A DNA stretch of 64,000 nt from Cryptomeria japonica (lineage: Eukaryota; Streptophyta; Pinopsida; Cupressales; Cupressaceae). The first letter of the stretch is position 1. Each line of letters starts with the position of its first letter. Where the stretch lies: the NCBI RefSeq assembly GCF_030272615.1, contig NC_081410.1:120528640-120592639 (forward strand), written 5' to 3'. The translations under genes and the position numbers were made by a program. The notes below the pieces were generated by a model. That model saw nothing but the letters and a program-made list of their open reading frames with translations. It did no database searches and was not told the origin of the DNA. Shown here one piece after another: positions 46,483-57,060 of this stretch.

Positions 46483-46690
46483 CCCCAGGGTTGTGAAGGT
46501 CCTCTTGAGGAAACTTTTGGCTGAAGTGGAAGGATTAACATTATGTGTCTATTATGCAAAGTATATTATATATGTATTTGGATAGATGTAGTTGGTTTTT
46601 TGGGTCCTTGAATGTCAAAGGCAATGTAATCTCTAAATTTTTCAAGTAATATAGGGAGCTATCCCCATAAATGATAGTACTTATCGATTA

Positions 46691-47059
46691 AAAATAATAA
46701 TAATAATAATTTAAAAAGTTTATAATAAATAATAAATATTTTAAATTAAAAAATAATTAAATAAAAATAAAACTATTTTTTTTAATTTATTAGAATTAAA
46801 ATATTAATAAAACATGTACCTAAAAAATATAATTAGTAGATTACAAACAACATTAACATTAATTGAATAAAAATCAAAATCCTAACTGGGCATGTTCTCA
46901 CATTATTTAGATCAAATCTTTGGGGATTATATTGTGTCTAATAACTTAATTGTAATTGTGGTTTTTTCTTTTTCAATTGGTTTGTTGCACCTTGGGCTAA
47001 AATTAAACCATAATTAAGTATTATAAGGGTTATAGTTAGGATTATTATAAAAGTACTAA
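46691..47059. other. AT-rich spacer, nothing recognised
   Basis: AT-rich sequence after the LINE-B tail. No genes, RNAs or clear repeats are seen. Confidence 0.6.
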
Positions 47060-47740
47060 ATGACCTCTGCATGCACGGGCTGCATCTCAATTCTATACGT
47101 AACATGCCCCCCATACAAATAAAGAGATGGAACTAATCCAACTAGTAGGGTTGTTACTTCAATACCTAAGAAACTCCCTTTACCTCTGTTGTTGGTAGTG
47201 GTGCTTCAATCAATACTATCTTAGACTCTCTCCAATGCTGGAGAGAATGAGTTGGCCATGGACAGCTGAGGAGTCGGGAGTATGCAATCAGTGAGTCTGC
47301 TCCACTCCTCCTATCAAGGGTAAAGATGCTTCAGATCAAGATTGAGGAGTAGATTCTCCAAGCACATAGGGGGGCTTGGGCCTCCCCTCTATTGTCTGGT
47401 CATGGAGTTGTAGGATAGGCAGTTGTTCTCGCACCTCCAGTTCCACTGCCGAAGAATGAGAGAAGATGGGATGCCTTTGGTCTTGCCTCTGATGTTGGTT
47501 TAACCCACCCCGGTCTTGAAGCATAGCGTCTACTCCCGAGCTCCTACTTTCGGAAGGAAGGGACTAACTCGCCTTCACCCCCGGTTGGGCTACTCCTGTT
47601 AGGCTCCTACGACATCATCGGAGAGAGAGGCGTGAGAGGCAGGAATTGGAGAGGCGGGATACTAATCCGGTATAGACTACTTTTTATCGCCTGCACCCCA
47701 AGAGGGCGAGAAGACAAAGAGCAAATTTGACATTAATAAT
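47060..47740. other. GC-richer island of unknown origin
   Basis: This stretch is visibly richer in G and C than the AT-rich DNA on both sides and has no transposon motif. The parts CGGAAGGAAGGGACTAACTC and CCGGTTGGGCTACTCC look like plant organellar, especially mitochondrial, DNA in style. The only open frame (47336-47524, minus) is not convincing. A mitochondrial or plastid insertion, or an old gene-flanking fragment, are both possible. Confidence 0.35.
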
Positions 47741-48090
47741 ATATATTATTAGTACTTTTAAGTACAGTTCTATTTCTATGTAGGATTAAGTATTATTGGA
47801 TCTAAAATTATTAATCAAACCACCACAATATTTTTAAGCTTACAATTAACTATAAAATTATAATTTTTAAAATTCATAAACATTTATTATCTAATACAAT
47901 ACAATAAAATTAAATTGAATTAAAATTTTATTTAAAAATAAATCAACAATGACAATTATAATTTTAAAACAAGTGCCACGTACTGGCGAGTAATTGTCAT
48001 AATATTGTAATAAAAGTATTTGTTCTAATTTTTAATTATTATAATTTTGAATTATAATAAAAATATTTGTTTTATTGAGATACGAGAGCG
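47741..48090. other. AT-rich spacer with short imperfect repeats
   Basis: No gene. AATAAAAGTATTTGTTCTA and AATAAAAATATTTGTTTTA near 48008-48076 form an imperfect tandem repeat just before LINE-C. Confidence 0.55.
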
Positions 48091-48100
48091 AATTTTCGCT

Positions 48101-50132
48101 ATGCAGGGGGGCATCTCGAAGTTTGGTTGGGGCGATGAAGCGGCAGTCGATCTGCTTCCACCTGAGGATCCGTTTGGTAGCAACATGGACCACGTGCATC
48201 AATGGGTTTTTTGGGGTGGGCAATGGGTGGGTATGGCCGTTCGACAAAGTGTTTCCTCTGACCTTCCTCAGCATGGTGCTCGAATTGGTCGCGAGGGTTT
48301 GCCTTGGGTTAAAAATTTCAGGTGAGATTTTTGTTCTTTCCCATCTTTTGGTTATTTTCGTGGGTTTTTTCGACAGAATGGGGGGCGGGGTCAAAAGACG
48401 GGGTCCAAGGCTCTCGGTGTTCGGTGACATGGCTCAAGGGTAGGAAATATTAGGGCTTCCCAAGCTGTAAATAAGGTACAGCATGGGATGGCAAATGAGG
48501 AAACTAGGGTTGCTTCTGCGAAGTAGATGTCGAGTGAGTTACATTCTTCTTCGCCGAAGGAAATTTCGGGGAAGCTATTGGTATTAATCACCCTCTGTCG
48601 AATTTCAAGATGGTTTCTTTGAAGTTGCATTCTATGTGGCTTCTAGTACCCTCAATTGATGTCTCTGATATTTCTTTGGGAAAGAAGGCCCGTGATCTTT
48701 AGGCACTAGCGGTCATTATTCAAGTTTGGGGTGACGCCATTCCTCTTTCAAAACTAGAGTGTAAAATCCATTTGCACTGGTATGGTACCTTATACTTTCA
48801 AGTTTTATCTGCAAGCTCTTTCATTATTGTGTTTGATTCTTCTGAAGATAGGGTTAAGGCTTTAGAGGTTCCATTTATTTGGTTGGGCAAAAATTTGATT
48901 TTTGTAGAAATTTGGAAGCCTTTCTTCGAGCCCTCTTGGGTTCCTTCCAAACAGGTTCCTTCCTGGTTTAAACTTCCTCAGTTGCCTTCTGAATTTGTTG
49001 AGTCTGATATTTTAAGGAAAATTGGGGATTCTTTTGGCAAGTTTTTATTGTCACATTCTGTTTTTGAGGATGGCTACTTTTTGGTCAAAATTTGTGTGTT
49101 AGTTGTTGCGAATGTTTCCCCTCCTTGAACTTGCAATATTCGGTCCCCTGCTGGTATTTGGCATCAAAAACTTGTTAGAGATTTAGTGGATTTTTCTCAT
49201 TCTTCAGTTGTTATGGATTCGGCTTTGTTTTTTTATATGAAAAAGATTAAATTTGCTTCTAGAATGCTTGACTCTTCAATTGACAAAAATCTTGAATCTT
49301 TTTCTTGGAATAAAGTGCAATCTGCTTTAAAAGACTCCAATATTTCATCTTTTATTCCTCCTTTGGATAAGAATGTTTCAGATGGGGTTAATCCATATTT
49401 AAATAATTGCTTTGTTCCTTCAAAGTCCTTGGGTTTTGATAAGGGCACCTGTGTGGATAATGTTAATTTCTTGTCTAATGTTGTTGGTAATATGTCTTCG
49501 AAATATGTGGGTCTAGAGAAAGATAAGTATGTCGCTAAGGGTACTTCTCTTCATGTTAGTCTTGCTAGTTTGGTTAAGAAGACCAATAGATTTGTGCCCC
49601 CTTAGGATGTTGATAGTCCTCTTATTGCCCCGGATGATCATCTTATTGCTCAAGTGCAAAATATTATTAACTATAATAACATTGCTCTAAACTTTGAACT
49701 GGCTGACAAAGTAATAACTTTGATTGCAGTTGATTTAGGTAGGTTGGATAATGACTTATTTGCTTTCCCTACTAATGACCCATTTGAATTGCTCAATTCG
49801 GAAAGGGCTATGGTTCCTTTTGTTCTTGAGGTTCCTCGAATTCTATTGGGGTTGAGGTCTTGGATCAAGGCAAGGATAAGGCCCTTGTTGGATCTGCTCC
49901 TCGAGGTTCCAATGGCTTACCTCTGATTCAGTCTCCACTTTCTCCTGCTTCTCCTTTTAGTACTCCTGTAAAGAGGGGTCGTAAGCCTAAACATGTTAAG
50001 ACACAGTTGGAAATTGATGCTGGTATCCAATCAACTCTTCTTTCTCCTTTGGATTCTTCCAAAAAGAAGAGGTCAAATAATCCTTTTAGTCCACTGGTTA
50101 CAAGAACCTTGGCTTCTAAAGGAGTTTTATGA
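48101..50132 (+). pseudogene. LINE-C ORF1 (DUF4283-like)
   Basis: ATG 48101 opens MQGGISKFGWGDEAAVDLLP to a stop at 48323-48325. A frame change later, the conserved core reads VIIQVWGDAIPLSKLECKIH, HWYGTLYFQV, DSSEDRVKALEVPFIW, PSWFKLPQLPSEFVESDILR and IGDSFGKFLL (48700-49128). Stops are at 49126-49128 (TGA) and 49603-49605 (TAG), with a frameshift near 49845. The C-terminal part ends in a basic Ser/Pro-rich region (VKRGRKPKHVKTQ, SSKKKRSNNPFSP). No zinc knuckle is visible. Confidence 0.8.
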
Positions 50133-50195
50133 GGGAAAGGTATCTCAAACTTCTTATTGTGAAAAGAGGGGAGTCGGTGCCTCCTCTCTAGGCCA

Positions 50196-51580
50196 ATGAA
50201 GATTATCTTGGAATGTTAGGGGCTTAAATGCCCCTAACAAAAGACGCTTGATTAAGTCCCAATTGGACTTAATGAAGTGTGATATTGTGATGGTACAAGA
50301 AACTAAGTTAAATTTATCTTCTGCAGAGCTGTTATTCTCCTCCTGGACGTCCTAGAAATTTTGTGCTTCTCCCTCTTTAGGGGCTTCGGGTGGGCTTGCT
50401 TTTCTTTGGAAACATTCTAGTGTGGATCTCTCTTTGGTTGCCTCTTCATCCAATTGGATGCTTGGACTAGTTAAGAGTAGGCTATCAGGTACTAAATTCT
50501 GGATTTTCAATATTTATGGTCATGTTGGGGTGGTGGAAAAAAGGAAACTTTGGGAGAGTTTAGCCTTGATTTCTTCTCCTTTGTTGGATGCCTTCTTGAT
50601 TTTGGGGGGTGACTTTAATGCAATTTCTTGTCTTGAAGAGAAAGCTGGGGGGATCATTCCAAATAAGCATACTATTACTGATTTTTGCCGCTTTATCAAT
50701 AATTTGAATTTAGTTGATTGTAAACCTCAAAATGGCCCTTTCACCTGGACTAATATGTGAAAAGATTTTTGTCAAATTGCTGAAAGGTTGGACTGGTTTT
50801 GGGTGTCTGACAATTGGTATAATTCTGGTCAGGACTTTTTTTTATCAGTCTTGCCTTTTACTGGGTCGGATCATTTTCATATCTTGTTTTCTATTCTTGA
50901 GGAAAGGGCTCCTAGGAAGCTTCCTTTCAAATTCGAGCCGATGTGGTTTAGGGACCAATCTTTTTTGCCTTTGTTAAAATAGTGGTGGCTATTTGCTCCA
51001 CATGTTAATGGATCAAGGATGTTTCAGATAGTTAAGAAATTGGCTTTTCTAAAAAGTAAGATTAGAGTTTGGAATTCTTTACATTTTAAGAATATTTTGG
51101 GGAAAAGGCTAGGATTCAGGAGGAAATAGAGCAGATTAATGAGATTACTTTGGTTTCGGGTATGACTCCTTTGTCCTTTGATAGGCTTAAATATTTGAAA
51201 GCACAATAGGAGAAAGTTTTGGCAAGGGAAGAATCTTATTGGAGGCAGAATTCTAGGGATCTTTGGTTATCAGAGGAGGATACGAATACCAAGTTTTTTC
51301 ACACTTCAACTAAGCTTAGGAGGTAGCGCAATAGAATATCTTATATTATTGATTCTAATGGGAGGATTTTATCAGATGAGGATGATATTGCTTCTGAAGC
51401 AGTTAATTTTTTTAAGTCTCTGCTCTTGGCTAAGCCTGTTTCCTTGGATAATACCTTTGTTAATTCGGTCCCCCCTCTTGTTAGTCAAGAGGACAATAGG
51501 GTGCTTATGGCTCCTTTTTCTTTGGATGAATTAAGGGGAGTGGTCTTTTCCATGCATCCGGAAAAGGCTCCAGGTCCGGA
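50196..51580 (+). pseudogene. LINE-C ORF2 endonuclease and linker
   Basis: ATG 50196-50198 is followed after a 2-base disruption by WNVRGLNAPNKRRLIKSQ, MVQETKLN, GGLAFLWKHSSVDL, NIYGHVGVVEKRKLWE, LGGDFNAISCLEEKAGG, GPFTWTNM-stop, QIAERLDWFWV and GSDHFHILFS. This is the APE-type endonuclease with its key blocks, broken by stops near 50352, at 50758-50760 (TGA) and 50980-50982 (TAG). The linker has ARPEKAPGPDGF-like sequence (HPEKAPGPDGFTTFF) leading into the RT. Confidence 0.87.
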
Positions 51581-52749
51581 TGGGTTTACAACCTTTTTTT
51601 TTTCAAAAGTGTTGGGATTTTGTGGGGAATAATGTCTTATTAGCCTTGGAAGAGTCTAGGCGGAATAGAACTATTTTGAAAGAACTCAACACTACTCTTA
51701 TTGCCATTATTCCTAAAGTGGATAATCCTAACTCCTTTTCTGATTTTCACCCTATTGCTCTTTGTAATACTTTATATAAGATTATTACCAAGGTGATTTC
51801 GGTTAGGCTGGCTAGGCTCCTTCCCAAGATTGTATCCATTGATCAAGGTGTCTTTGTTCCTGGTAGGGAAACCTCAGAGGGTGTGATTGTAGCTCATGAT
51901 ATTCTGCATTCCATTTTGCAACAGAAAACTTCGGCTATGATTCTTAAACTTGACGTGCTTAAAGCTTATGATTGGGTTAACTGGCAGTCTCTTGTTGTTG
52001 TTCTGAATCATTTTGGGTTTGCTCATAGTTGGATTAAATGGGTATTTTCTTGCATATCTTATGCTCATTTTTCAATTTTTATTAATGACTCTCCTTCTGG
52101 GTTTTTTTCTTCCTCTCGAGGGGTTAGGCAAGGGGATCCTCTTTCCCCTTTTTTGTTTATACTTTTGGTAGAAGCCCTAAGAAGGGCCATTTTTTATGCT
52201 AGATCAACTGGTCTGTGGAGTGGTATTAAAATAGATGGATATCCTTCTTCGCAATCCCATTGTCTTTTTGTGGATGATACTCTTCTGTTTGGTTCTGCCT
52301 CTTTGACAGAGGCTAGAGTTATCAAGAAGATCATTGTTGATTACTCTTCTTTTTCTAGGCAGAAAGTTAATAATTTGAAATCAAAGGTCTTTTTTCTAAA
52401 TGTATGCCCTCTGGTTAAGAATAGGCTCACTCAATTTTGGGGTTTTCAAGTGGGTGCCTTCCCTTGTAAATACTTAGGCATTCCTTTTTTTGTTGGTTCG
52501 GATAAGGCTATTTTTGGGGATAAAGTGGTCCATGCAATATCTTCCAGAATTTTTTCCTGGAATCATAAATGGCTTACATTGGCTGGTAAGATTCTTTTGA
52601 TTAAGTCGGTTCTTAATGCCATTCCTACTTACTTGATGTCTATTTTGAAAACTCCCCCCAAAGTTGTCCAAGACCTCAAGGTGTCTTTAAGATCCTTTCT
52701 TTGGAATGATAACATTGGGGGTAAAAAGAAGCTTCCCCTTTTAGCCTAG
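51580..52749 (+). pseudogene. LINE-C reverse transcriptase
   Basis: 389 open codons: NTTLIAIIPKVDNPNSFSDF, ALCNTLYKIITKVISVRLAR, QGVFVPGRETSEGVIVAHD, ILKLDVLKAYDWVNW, RGVRQGDPLSPFLF, catalytic HCLFVDDTLLFG and CKYLGIPFFVGSDKA. The frame joins the preceding linker through a slippage-prone T run near 51591-51603. It stops at TAG 52747-52749, after which the same frame continues into the C-terminal part. Confidence 0.92.
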
Positions 52750-54424
52750 GATAAAGTTTGCCTTCCTAAGGAGCTGGGAGGTGTGGGTATCCGAGATTTA
52801 GTTTCCCAGAATAAGGCATTGGGGGCTAAACTTGTTTGGAAACTATACATGGATCCATTAAGTAAATGGGCTTCTATTATGTTTGTGAAGTATCTAAGGG
52901 GGGCTCCTAGAGAAAGGATTTTAACAGCCTCATCTCTTCCGAAAGGATCAGCTTTTAGGAATTTTATGGTTAGCTGTAGATCAATTATCCTTCTACACCT
53001 TTCTTGGGTTGTCCATAATGGGAAGAAGGCCCGGTTTTGGGATGAAGTTTGGAATGGTCATCCTATACTATCTTCCATTCAGGATTGGTCACATTTGTCT
53101 GATATCATTTCCGGTCTTTGTTGCTGATTATGTTGATATTGATTCCTCAGGTCCTTACCCAGTATCTCGATGGAAGCCTATTGCTTTTCTGCCCATTGAT
53201 AATGATCTTAGAGTTGCTTTCGAGGTAGAGCTTTAGAAAATATCTCTTTTGTTTCAAGATAAAGATGATATCTTGGTTTGGACTAAGAGTGCTTCAGGCT
53301 CTTATTAAGTAAAGGAGGGGTATAAGTCCTTGTCCCAGTCCTCTTCTTCCTCTCCTTGGCCTTCTCATCTTTTCTGGCATTCAGCTTGTCTTCCTAGAGC
53401 TGGGTCTTTTGCTTGGCTGGCATTTCAAGATAGATTTTTCACCAAGATGAGACTGGATAGGCTTGGGATTACTGCAGTTTTCCCTTGTGTGTTTTGTGGA
53501 TATTGTATGGAATCCATGGATCATGTGTTCTTGCATTGTCCGTTTGCTCTGGATTGTTGGTATTGGTTGTTTGGTATGCTTGGTTGGTCTTCTACCATTG
53601 GTCCTAATTTATTGTCGCATTTCATGGCTTGGCCTTTGCTGTATTCATCCTCTTTTTATTCCTCGCTTTGGATAGTGGCTCCTTCTATTGTCATTTGGAA
53701 CATCTGGCTGGAGAGGAACTCTAAGATTTTTAAGCATAAATCAGCTTCATTAGAGGATGTACTTGACAAGATTTTATCCTCCATTTTTGAGGTGGTGCTT
53801 TCTTACATTTACAAAAAATTGGAACGTCTAAGGTCCTTTTCTCATTGGGATAATTGGGTAACCTGGAAATGGAGATCACTTCGAGCCATTCCTTCCCATT
53901 GGGCTTTAATAACTAGATTATCCTCACTTGCCAAACGTAGGATAGCTAAATGGATGCCTTCCCCCCAATTCTCATTCAAATTAAATTTTGACGGGGCTAC
54001 TAAGGGTAATCTGTGGTTGTCAGGGATTGGGGTGGTCATCTTTGATCATAATTCTAAGATTGTTAAAGTTGTGGGTAAATCTATTAGTATTGGCTCTAAC
54101 AATGTTGTTGAATTTTAGGCGTTATCTTTTGGTCTTGATCTGGCCATTTCTTTGGACATTAAGGATATCATCATTGAAGGGGATTCAATGTTGGTCTTTC
54201 AAGTGGTCTCTGCTAAGAAATGTGTTTCCTGGCATTTACAGTACTTGTTAGAGAGTATTCTTGCACAGTTGAAGTGTTTTTCTACCTTTACTATATCTCA
54301 CTGTTATAGGGAGATAAATATTATTGCAGATTACTTGGCTAACAAGGTTGTTGTTGAATGTGCTAAGTATTTGGAAGTTCCCCATCGGGATATCCCTGCT
54401 TCTTGCATTAGTATTCTTCTTTAA
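52750..54424 (+). pseudogene. LINE-C ORF2 C-terminal part: zf-RVT and RNase H
   Basis: LPKELGGVGIRDLVSQNKAL, HNGKKARFWDEVWNG, then a frame change near 53125 (VADYVDIDSS), the zf-RVT cluster CVFCGYCMESMDHVFLHC and IWLERNSKIF. RNase H: LNFDGATKGN (Asp), NNVVEF (Glu), IIEGDSMLVF (Asp), YREINIIADYLAN (Asp). Stops include 53234-53236 (TAG), near 53306 (TAA) and 54116-54118 (TAG). It ends at TAA 54422-54424. Confidence 0.88.
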
Positions 54425-55905
54425 GTTTGGTTGGTCACGGTTTGTAGCCTTCATCACACTCCTTGCTGGGTGTGGTTTTTCTTTCGTGTATTACATCAGG
54501 GAGGGTGTTGTCTGGCCTTATGGAAACATTTTTTTTATGGCATACTCGGTAAGTATTTCCTCATGGAGCAAGGAGGGTGTTGATGCTACATTCGCTTGGC
54601 TTGTACCCTATCTGTTGAATTGGCCAAGTTTCTGATATGGCTTACCATTGCTTGGTTGGTTGTGATGTATTTAATTTTTTGTGGGATTGATGTTTCCTAT
54701 TTCTCATGATATTATTCTGCTTTTCTAGCTTTTAAGGTGGCAGCATGAATATTTGGGCTTGAGATGCTCATTACTTGGGATCATTTACTTGTGATCATTA
54801 CTTGTGTGCCTGTTGTTTTGAATGGGCATATTCTTATCATTACACTTTTCAAGTTGGCGATTTTGATTGGTAATCATGCTGAGGTAAGTTTGTGGTGGAT
54901 GATTTGCTTATCATTGCTTGGTTGTCTTCCCATTTCACCGTTCACTTGCATGATTGTGTAATGATGGTTGCTTTGAGATGGCAGAGTCTTCTCTGTTGAT
55001 TGTTTCTGATTTGGTAATTAGTGGGGGATGAGCTTTTGGGTGTCTTCATTTTTCTAGCTTGGTTTTTTCTTTCATGACTATAATTATGTTGATCTTGTTA
55101 TGCTTACTCCTCTTGCGTGTTGCTTTGTTTGTCATAGTAAGGAATGTTGGTTACTGCTCATTTGATGAGGCTTCATGCTTGGTTTTGGTTATTTTCATGA
55201 TGATACTTCTATTGGATTGGTTTATATCTGGGCTATGTTGATGCTATTCTCATGTTTTTCCTTCTGTGGCATTGCTTCTTTTGTGTTAAGATGTTTTGTT
55301 TTATTCGGAAGACTTTGGTTAGGTTTGGAGGATGGTGGTTGTCTTTGAGATCTTGGAACTTGTAGATAGTTTGGTATACTAGATGGTTTCTCATCTTTCT
55401 GCTCTTTTCTTGGTTGTTTTTGTGGGCTATTTTGTGGCTTGGCCTTATTGTGGTTCCTCGGGGTCTTCAGCATCCTCCCCTTCTCCTTCTTTGGATTATA
55501 TTATGTTTGCTCACGATGTTTGTCTTGGCAGGATGTCTTATAATAATTTCTCTTCTGGTTTTTGGTATCATACTAATCAGTGGATTGGAGAAATGTGCTT
55601 CATAGACAGGGGTGGCTCGGGTTCGAATCTTATTGGTTGATCTTTTGGTTTTTTGGACGGATGTTGTTCTTCCTGGTGTTTCACATTGATAGTTTCCTCT
55701 TGTATGCCTCTTCTGGTAGCTTCCTTTATATCTAATGAGGCTTGTTATGTAATTGGGAAGGGATTTTTGGTGGATTGTGCCCATGTGCTTCTTGTAATGG
55801 GTAGATAGGCTTGTGTTATTTGAGCAATACTAAAGGGTTTTCTTACTGCTTCTTTCCCTTCAGTGCTCTTTGAACCAAACACCCTGTAAAAAAACAAAAA
55901 ATATT
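54425..55905 (+). other. LINE-C 3' region
   Basis: About 1.45 kb of T-rich sequence between RNase H and the poly(A)-like end. Short frames are present, but none resembles the possible ORF3 of LINE-B, -D and -E. GGTTCGAATC near 55620 resembles a tRNA B box, but no tRNA structure is evident. Confidence 0.6.
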
Positions 55906-55935
55906 AATATAATTCAGTGGTTTATCCACTTTTAT

Positions 55936-55937
<2 letters not shown>

Positions 55938-55972
<35 letters not shown>
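55938..55972. repeat. (AT)n microsatellite
   Basis: About 35 bases of alternating A and T directly after the LINE-C tail. Confidence 0.9.
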
Positions 55973-55983
<11 letters not shown>

Positions 55984-56053
55984 ATTATTATGATTTTGAA
56001 TTATTATTATTTTAAGACTATATTTATGTAATATTAATTATAACTCTTATTTT

Positions 56054-56925
56054 GCTTTACGTTGAAAATAGAGAAGAAGCTAGTGCCTTTTGTGGGCAGG
56101 GTCACAAATAGATGATTGCAGGGTCTTTTTTGTTCAAGGATGAAATATTAGTGCAAGCAGTGAAGTTAATTATGGGGGAGGGGATTGCACATATTGGCCA
56201 TAGGTACATGACAAATATGGAGATATACTCCCTAATTGCAGCATGGGGTTTAGAGTTTGAGGACTCGGTGGACATGGTGAAGAGGCTTGTGTGAGATTTA
56301 ATATCAGAAGAGTGTCTGTTGGGCATGGATTCTATTTTCGAATGGGCTATCCCTGGAGTGAGCATTGATGTCTCTAAAGGTGTGGATGTGTCAGTGAATT
56401 ATTTACCTTTTGTTCGATGGAAAGAAGATGATTTGAAGGCAAGATTCAGGGCTTTGGCAAAATGAGGTTGGGAGGCCTTGAAGACTTTTGTAGAGTTGAT
56501 GATAGTGGAAGATGTGCTAAGAGCAGCAAATAAGATGGCCAGGGTGGAGGCAGGTCAAGAGCTAAGGTCGAGGAAGAGAACAATGGACACAGTGCTGGTT
56601 TTGTCCAGGTTTCAAGATGATTTTGATGCAAAAAGTTAAATGCAAAGTTTCATTTAGTGTTTCTCAGATCTGCTAGTAGTATTGGTCTAGGGTTGTGAAT
56701 ATGCATTTTAATGAATGCCTGAACTTTGATGGTTATTGAGCAGATAACATGCTCGCTATGATGTTTTTGAGGGAGGACTTTGTGGGGGTTTTTTTGTGTG
56801 TATTTTCCAGATTTTGATCGCATGTGTGGTCTGTTTTTTTTATGGCCAGGGTGGATGCATTATACTTTATGTTATTTTATTTTTTAAATATTAATAAAAT
56901 ATATCTATTACCGACCAAAAAAAAT
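56054..56925 (+). mobile_element. LINE-D, short 5'-truncated LINE tail
   Basis: Flanked by ATAACTCTTATTTT (56040-56053) and ATAACTCTTACTTT (56926-56939), a 14-bp target duplication with one mismatch. It ends TATTACCGACCAAAAAAAAT, like LINE-E. The interior contains only the possible third ORF and the 3' end. A related, empty copy of the target sequence is at about 24187-24240, supporting the boundaries. Confidence 0.85.
56112..56639 (+). pseudogene. Possible third ORF of LINE-D, broken
   Basis: From ATG 56112: MIAGSFLFKDEILVQAVKLI, HRYMTNMEIYSLIAAWGLEF, then TGA at 56292-56294, GMDSIFEWAIPGVSIDVSKG, LPFVRWKEDDLKARFRALAK, another TGA near 56463, and a charged end to TAA 56637-56639. One frame with two internal stops, about 175 codons. 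Parts resemble LINE-E (YRTNMDSISMMVSWGL) and more weakly LINE-B. The function is unknown. Confidence 0.5.
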
Positions 56926-56950
56926 ATAACTCTTACTTTAATAAAATAAT

Positions 56951-57060
56951 ATAAATAATTATAATATAATACAAATTTTACATTGAAAATATATATTTTT
57001 TATTAAGAGTGCAATCCTAATTTAATTTAAATAATCTATATAATTATAATTATAATAATA
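56951..57060. repeat. AT-rich dispersed repeat, second copy
   Basis: Matches 7867-7976: ATAATTATAATATAATACAA, CATTGAAAATATATATTTTT, CCTAATTTAATTTAAATAAT and the (ATA)-rich end, at which LINE-F begins. Confidence 0.7.

Larger units (their letters stand above)
39885..46690 (+). mobile_element. LINE-B, near full-length L1-type retrotransposon
   Basis: Contains ORF1 (39912-41115), ORF2 (41112-45367) and a possible ORF3 (45802-46482), and ends in CTTATCGATTAAAAATAATAATAATAAT. The 5' edge is approximate and I found no clear target duplication. It is the best preserved LINE here: ORF2 has 766 uninterrupted codons, then three stops (43410-43412, one near 43530, 44079-44081), one frameshift near 44200-44260 and a further stop at 44792-44794. 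Confidence 0.88.
48090..55905 (+). mobile_element. LINE-C, near full-length L1-type retrotransposon
   Basis: Contains ORF1 (48101-50132), ORF2 (50196-54424) and a 1.45-kb 3' region ending CCTGTAAAAAAACAAAAAAT. Frames are broken by TAG-rich stops and frameshifts. RT sequence (IPFFVGSDKAIFGDK, PGRETSEGVIVAHDILHSI) is closest to LINE-A. The plus-strand coding sequence is rich in T. No clear target duplication was found, although similar AT-rich segments lie near both ends (48031-48062, 55974-56006). Confidence 0.88.

Noticed and set aside
55600-55640. tRNA-like B box GGTTCGAATC in the LINE-C 3' region
   Set aside because: No matching A box, acceptor stem or anticodon arm could be placed around it, so neither a tRNA gene nor a SINE is supported.
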